This document shows, one piece after another, positions 6,148 through 10,000 of a stretch of 10,000 nucleotides of DNA. The DNA comes from Desulfomonile sp. (lineage in GTDB: Bacteria > Desulfobacterota > Desulfomonilia > Desulfomonilales > Desulfomonilaceae). Location of the stretch: positions 1-10,000 of the forward strand of contig JAIWNO010000243.1 of the NCBI GenBank assembly GCA_020216785.1. Direction: 5' to 3'. The first letter of the stretch is position 1; each line of letters starts with the position of its first letter. The position numbers and the translations under genes are program-made. The notes under the pieces were generated by a model. It was given only the letters and a program-made list of their open reading frames with translations, did no database searches and was not told where the DNA came from.

Positions 6148-6945
6148 ATGAACATTATCGTCTTGGTCAAACAGGTGCCGAACACCACCGAAATCCGCAT
6201 AGACCCCAAGACAGGCAACCTCCTCCGCGAAGGCGTGGAAAGCATTATGAATCCCGAAGACCGTCATGCGCTGGAAGCAGCCCTGGCGATCAAGGATCAG
6301 CACGGAGGACACGTGACGGTGCTCTCCATGGGCCCGCCTATGGCCATGGAAATGATCTGCGAGGCGATGGCAATGGGGGCGGATAGAGGCATTCTCCTCA
6401 CCGATAAGGTCTTTGCAGGGGCAGACACTTGGGCGACTTCGACGACGCTCGGCAAGGCAGTGGAACGCATCGGCGCATTTGATCTGATCCTCGCTGGCCG
6501 GCAGGCGGTGGATGGTGATACCGCGCAAATCGGGCCCCAGGTGGCGGAATATCTCGGCATTCCTCAGCTGACGTACGTTCGCAAACTCGACGTGCAGGAA
6601 GGGAAAGTCATTGCGGAGCGCGTCCTGGAAGGCGGTTGCGAGCATATCGAGGCGCCCATGCCGGTGCTTGTGACCGTCTTGTCTTCGCTCAACAAGCCGC
6701 GCTATCCAATCGTGGCCGGTCTTCTGGATGCCGCCGCGGGACGAGCGGACATGGAGACTTGGAACGCTGCGGACATCGGGGTGCTCGCGCCCGACGTGGG
6801 GCTTGCCGGATCGCTGACGCAAGTAGTGCGCACGTTTACGCCTAAAGAAGCTCGGGACACGAAGTTCCTCGAAGGCTCGCCGGGTTCAGTGGCCGCTCAA
6901 CTGGTCGAGCTCCTCCGGCAAAAAGAAATCCGCCTCGGAGAATAA
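6148..6945 (+). CDS. etfB: Electron transfer flavoprotein, beta subunit
   Basis: This is the smaller subunit of the soluble heterodimer that takes electrons from acyl-CoA dehydrogenases (family knowledge). It has 265 residues, normal for EtfB. It begins MNIIVLVKQVPNT and carries the signature AGRQAVDGDTAQIGPQ at 116-131. FAGADTWATS at 89-98 resembles the segment in EtfB proteins of anaerobic, butyryl-CoA-dehydrogenase-type and flavin-bifurcating ETFs, rather than the AMP-binding mitochondrial type; that sub-assignment is an inference from memory. The ATG at 6148 is chosen over an ATG at 6109 because it matches the family N-terminus and has GGGAGA at 6137-6142, five bases upstream. Its stop is one base from the etfA ATG, so translation is probably coupled. 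Confidence 0.96.
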   Translation: MNIIVLVKQVPNTTEIRIDPKTGNLLREGVESIMNPEDRHALEAALAIKDQHGGHVTVLSMGPPMAMEMICEAMAMGADRGILLTDKVFAGADTWATSTTLGKAVERIGAFDLILAGRQAVDGDTAQIGPQVAEYLGIPQLTYVRKLDVQEGKVIAERVLEGGCEHIEAPMPVLVTVLSSLNKPRYPIVAGLLDAAAGRADMETWNAADIGVLAPDVGLAGSLTQVVRTFTPKEARDTKFLEGSPGSVAAQLVELLRQKEIRLGE

Positions 6946-6946
6946 C

Positions 6947-8137
6947 ATGTCGCACATTGTCATCGATGTGGACAAATGTAACGGCTGCGGGATGTGCGCG
7001 CGATCGTGCGCGTATCAGGCGCTGGAAATACAGGACAAGAAGGCCCGGTGGCTCGAAAATCGGTGCGTGCTCTGCGGGGCGTGCCTCGAATCGTGCAAGT
7101 TCGAGGCGCTCACCGGGTCCATGCCGGTGCGTGAAGTTCCTGATTTCAGCGATTATCTCAATGTTTGGGTTCTCGTGGAGCAGCACAACGGCGCGTATCA
7201 TCGATCAGGGTACGAGCTGCTGGGGTGTGGCCGTGGGCTCGCCGACGCTTTGGGCCAGGACCTTGTTGCCGTGGTGCTTGGATACAATGCGGCAGGAGAC
7301 GCTGAAAGCCTTATCCATCACGGAGCGGATCGGTGCATCGTGGTGGACGATCCATCACTCGAGTATTACCAGACCTGCACGTACGTGCATGTGGCCTCAG
7401 AGCTTATCCGTAGGCACAAGCCGTCGATCCTGTTGATTCCAGCGACGCACTTGGGCCGGGATTTGGCACCGAGATTGGCGCGGAGGATGCGGCTTGGATT
7501 GACAGCGGACTGTACCCGACTCTCCATCGATCCGGAAGAGCGCATACTCCTCCAGACGCGGCCTGCTTTCGGCGGGAACATTATGGCCACCATCGTGACG
7601 CGGTATTCGAGGCCTCAGGCCGCCACGGTCCGACCCGGTATCATGAAGGCGCTCGATCCCGACCCGTCGCGTCGAGGTACGATCGTCACCGAGCACGTAG
7701 ATATGGCAGCGTGTCAGGAGTTCACCCGCGTGCTCGAATGCGTCATGGCGGATGACCGAGGGCCCGCCCTCTCGTCCGCGAAGATCGTCGTCGCCGGCGG
7801 CCGTCCGGTATGCTCTCCTGCAGGGATCAAACTGTTGCAGGACTTTGCGGACGCAGTGGGCGGCCAGGTCGCAGGTACCCGCGTGGTCATCGAAGAAGGC
7901 TACCTTCCGCCTGAACGCCAGGTCGGCCAGACCGGCCAAACCGTACGACCGGAGGTCTACTTCGCGTGCGGCATCTCCGGTGCAGTCCAGCACCGGGCCG
8001 GCATGGACGGCTCCCGATATATTGTCGCTATCAACAAGGACGCCGACGCGCCGATTTTCGAGATTGCCGATTTTGCCATTGTGGGGAACTTGTTCGAGGT
8101 GCTGCCTGCTCTGATCCAGACCGTGAAACAGCACTGA
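6947..8137 (+). CDS. etfA: Electron transfer flavoprotein, alpha subunit with N-terminal ferredoxin domain
   Basis: At 396 residues this is about 70 longer than a plain EtfA, the excess being an N-terminal 2[4Fe-4S] ferredoxin module. Cluster ligands are C11, C14, C17 and C21, then C40, C43, C46 and C50. The ETF alpha/beta domain follows. The C-terminal FAD domain carries QVGQTG near 325-330, CGISGAVQH at 341-349 and AINKD near 362. Ferredoxin-fused EtfA proteins occur in anaerobes, where they probably pass electrons between the flavin and ferredoxin or a membrane iron-sulfur reductase (inference). Two positions differ from the pattern I expect: GTR at 310-312 where SR is usual, and VGN (N381) where VGD is usual. 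It lies one base after etfB and 28 bases before the dehydrogenase gene. Location is the cytoplasm. Confidence 0.96.
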   Translation: MSHIVIDVDKCNGCGMCARSCAYQALEIQDKKARWLENRCVLCGACLESCKFEALTGSMPVREVPDFSDYLNVWVLVEQHNGAYHRSGYELLGCGRGLADALGQDLVAVVLGYNAAGDAESLIHHGADRCIVVDDPSLEYYQTCTYVHVASELIRRHKPSILLIPATHLGRDLAPRLARRMRLGLTADCTRLSIDPEERILLQTRPAFGGNIMATIVTRYSRPQAATVRPGIMKALDPDPSRRGTIVTEHVDMAACQEFTRVLECVMADDRGPALSSAKIVVAGGRPVCSPAGIKLLQDFADAVGGQVAGTRVVIEEGYLPPERQVGQTGQTVRPEVYFACGISGAVQHRAGMDGSRYIVAINKDADAPIFEIADFAIVGNLFEVLPALIQTVKQH

Positions 8138-8165
8138 CTCTATCCTCACGTGTCGAGAGGACGCC

Positions 8166-9311
8166 GTGAATAAGGTTGCTTTACCGACGCCGGAACAGCT
8201 GGTTCGTAAGACCTTCGCTCGTTTTACCGACGAGGAAATCATTCCCAAAGCCCGGGAAATGGACGAAGCGGAGGAATTCCCCCGATGGATGTTTGAGAAG
8301 ATCGCCAGGACCGGTGCTTATGGGATTCGCTACCCGCGGTCCGTGGGCGGTGCAGGCGGCACGACCACTCAGTTCTGCATCATGGTGGAGGAGATTGCCC
8401 GCGGATCCATGAGCGTGGCCGCGTTCACCGCCATGCAATGCCTGATGGGGACGAACTTTATCTTTGAATACGGGACGCCGGAGCATCATGAGCGGCTGCT
8501 CAAGCCTGCGATTCGCGGGGAAAAGGTGGCGTGCTTCGCGCTGACCGAGGCGGATGCCGCGACCGATCTCGGCGGCGTAAAAACCACGGCAGTGCGTGAT
8601 GGCGACAACTGGGTGATCAACGGCTCAAAGACGTGGATTACCAACGCTCCGGTTGCGGATTTTTTCACGGTGCTGTGCCAGACGGACAAGACCAAGGGGC
8701 TGAAGGGACTTAATTTCTTCCTTATCGAGCGCGGCACACCGGGCTTATACATCTCAAAGAAGTTCGACAAGCTCGGCACGCGTGCGACGGAGATTTCCGA
8801 GCTCGCCTTCACTGATGTTCGTATCCCCTTTGAAAACAGGCTCGGCAAGGAGGGGCAGGGGGTAGGCAACCTTATGCGGATCCTGGCCGTCATTCGGACG
8901 ATGACCGCTGCGCTTTCCATCGGGCTCGCACGCGCAGCGTTCGACCACTCCAAACGCTACGCGATGGAGCGAACCCAATTCAAGCAGCGAATCGGCAGCT
9001 TCCAGCTCATTCAGCAAAAGATCGCCAATATGGCGACGGATATTTGGGCCGCGGAGCTGATGACGTACAAGACCGCGGAGATGATTGACCAAGGACAGCG
9101 GGCCCTCAAGGAGGCGTCCATGTCCAAGTACTTCGCTTCCGAGGTCGCGTGCCGTTGCGCGGATGAAGCCACCCGCATTTTCGGTGCGTACAGCTACTCG
9201 ATGGAATACGATGTGCAGCGGTTTTACAGGGACTGCCGATTTCTACTCTTCGGCGGCGGCACGTCGGAGATCCTTCAGACCATCATTTCGCGGGAATGCG
9301 GTGTATTTTGA
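8166..9311 (+). CDS. Acyl-CoA dehydrogenase family protein lacking both canonical catalytic glutamates
   Basis: Members normally oxidise acyl-CoA to 2-enoyl-CoA with FAD and pass electrons to ETF. At 381 residues it is full length. Visible motifs are the flavin segment CFALTEADAATDLGG at 123-137, TWITNA at 156-161, the helix-G region near 240-275 with KRYAMERTQF, and the C-terminal YRDCRFLLFGGGTSEI at 354-369. The SCAD-type catalytic Glu, just before GTSE, is G364 here. The alternative helix-G Glu of isovaleryl- and long-chain dehydrogenases aligns with I243. The rest of the fold looks intact, so it may use another base, catalyse a different redox step or serve another role. The start is GTG at 8166, with GAGAGGA at 8155-8161 upstream. 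It is the third gene of the etf operon, so EtfAB is its likely electron partner. The substrate is not predictable. Confidence 0.93.
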   Translation: MNKVALPTPEQLVRKTFARFTDEEIIPKAREMDEAEEFPRWMFEKIARTGAYGIRYPRSVGGAGGTTTQFCIMVEEIARGSMSVAAFTAMQCLMGTNFIFEYGTPEHHERLLKPAIRGEKVACFALTEADAATDLGGVKTTAVRDGDNWVINGSKTWITNAPVADFFTVLCQTDKTKGLKGLNFFLIERGTPGLYISKKFDKLGTRATEISELAFTDVRIPFENRLGKEGQGVGNLMRILAVIRTMTAALSIGLARAAFDHSKRYAMERTQFKQRIGSFQLIQQKIANMATDIWAAELMTYKTAEMIDQGQRALKEASMSKYFASEVACRCADEATRIFGAYSYSMEYDVQRFYRDCRFLLFGGGTSEILQTIISRECGVF

Positions 9312-9534
9312 TATTGATGCGCCACCAAGATTGGAACATGGCCTTCGTGGGGGCGCACCCACATGTGCGCGCTGAAAACGGGGCCGACATACGGGTCGGC
9401 CCCGAACGGCCGACGTTGACGGTACCTGTTTGAAGGAGTCGGTATAACAGGCTGTTTGATACCTGGGCTCAACGCTTCTTTGCGGCGCCCTTGCAAGAAT
9501 CGGACGCTTGCACCTCAATCGACCGACAAATTCA
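9312..9534. other. Convergent intergenic region with clustered hairpins
   Basis: This lies between the dehydrogenase stop and the 3' end of the minus-strand gene. Besides the strong hairpin at 9379-9404 it contains GCGCAC/GTGCGC (9353-9358 with 9365-9370), GTCGGCC/GGCCGAC (9395-9401 with 9408-9414) and CCTGTT/AACAGG (9425-9430 with 9446-9451). No gene is seen in it. Confidence 0.5.
9375..9404 (-). terminator. Intrinsic terminator, probably bidirectional, between convergent genes
   Basis: A perfect 10-bp stem, CGGGGCCGAC (9379-9388) with GTCGGCCCCG (9395-9404), closes on a 6-base loop. On the minus strand it runs directly into TTTT (9378-9375), the expected form for ending the gene at 9535-10000. 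On the plus strand it is followed by AACGG with no T tract, but the stem may still slow transcription leaving the etf operon. Confidence 0.6.
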
Positions 9535-10000
9535 TTATTCTTCCGGTGTAAGCTTCGCGTCGAGAAACTTCTGCAACTCTTCTTTGATAAGCTCCCGTGT
9601 CACCAGCGTGGCTTTGCGCGATGTGGTAATAAGTTTGCCGCGCACAAGACCGTACTCTACGGTCTGGGGGTAATGGAACCGGCGTTTGGAAATCCTTCTC
9701 TTATCGACCCACGGCGCCTGATGAATAGGGAGATAAAACGAGAACCGGAACGGTTCCACAACGATGTGGAAGTGGTACAGGTCGTAGTAACCTTCTTCGA
9801 ACTCCACCTTGCACTTCGAGGTGAGGTACATCCTTACGTGATGTTTGTCTCCTCCGGTTTCCGCTTCCCATTTTTTCTTGGCATCGGCCGACAAATGGTA
9901 GATCTCTCTATCGCCTCTGCGCACGTAGTTGATCGTAAGACAGCCGTGACCGCCTTTGAAAAGCTTCTCAAGGACGTTGTGCTTCAGCGGGAAGAGGTCT
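9535..10000 (-). CDS. Hypothetical protein, C-terminal part, cut by window edge
   Basis: The minus-strand frame ends in TAA at 9535-9537 and is open to base 10000, giving at least 154 residues. A GTG at 9924 is an internal possibility, but the coding pattern continues upstream of it (DLFPLKHNVLEKLF...), so the true start is probably off-window. The visible part is rich in charged and aromatic residues. A predicted beta-rich middle (RMYLTSKCKVEFEEGYYDL, then YHFHIVVEPFRFSFYLPI) precedes a basic stretch (DKRRISKRRFHY) and a charged C-terminal helix (RELIKEELQKFLDA). There is no membrane segment, and only two cysteines, with no metal-site pattern. I do not recognise the family. A GC-rich terminator lies about 130 bases past the stop. 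Confidence 0.7.
   Translation of the reverse strand, partial: DLFPLKHNVLEKLFKGGHGCLTINYVRRGDREIYHLSADAKKKWEAETGGDKHHVRMYLTSKCKVEFEEGYYDLYHFHIVVEPFRFSFYLPIHQAPWVDKRRISKRRFHYPQTVEYGLVRGKLITTSRKATLVTRELIKEELQKFLDAKLTPEE

Noticed and set aside
7397..8248. Minus-strand open frame of 283 codons
   Set aside because: Antisense to etfA and the start of the dehydrogenase gene, both with clear motifs; a long shadow caused by high GC.
1..10000. CRISPR arrays, tRNA or rRNA genes, insertion sequences, prophage
   Set aside because: No regularly spaced repeats, tRNA-like folds, transposase motifs or phage genes were seen on either strand.

Overview
The window reads as GC-rich (roughly 55-60%) chromosomal DNA of an anaerobic or facultative Gram-negative bacterium. 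The RND efflux permease points to a double membrane. A ferredoxin-fused electron transfer flavoprotein (ETF) next to an acyl-CoA dehydrogenase points to anaerobic acyl-CoA metabolism, as in sulfate-reducing or syntrophic Desulfobacterota. That placement is an inference from gene content, not a taxonomic result. There is no rRNA, tRNA, CRISPR array, insertion sequence or phage gene, and gene density is ordinary except for one 520-base gap.

Layout. 1-1287 (minus) is the N-terminal 429 residues of an RND permease running off the left edge. 1288-1809 holds no convincing gene. On the plus strand it carries a perfect -35 box, a chain of at least six short helices and a terminator-like hairpin with a T tract, so it is a candidate structured RNA or leader. 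1810-4134 (plus) encodes a 774-residue cytosolic protein made almost entirely of ankyrin repeats. 4321-4953 and 4950-5831 (minus) are a translationally coupled pair: prmC, the release-factor methyltransferase, comes first, followed by a small Rossmann-fold protein with an unusual cysteine cluster.

6148-9311 (plus) is a three-gene operon: etfB, then etfA with an N-terminal 2[4Fe-4S] ferredoxin domain, then an acyl-CoA dehydrogenase. A promoter-like TTGACA/TATTTT pair lies just upstream. The expected flow is acyl-CoA to dehydrogenase FAD to EtfAB, with the ferredoxin domain linking to iron-sulfur partners. However, the dehydrogenase has neither of the two known catalytic-base glutamates, so its reaction may not be the standard one. 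9312-9534 is a hairpin-rich convergent intergenic region. 9535-10000 (minus) is the C-terminal part of an unrecognised gene.

The items most worth a second look are the acyl-CoA dehydrogenase without a canonical base, the structured region upstream of the ankyrin gene, the Cys-rich Rossmann protein, and the three-block architecture of the ankyrin protein.
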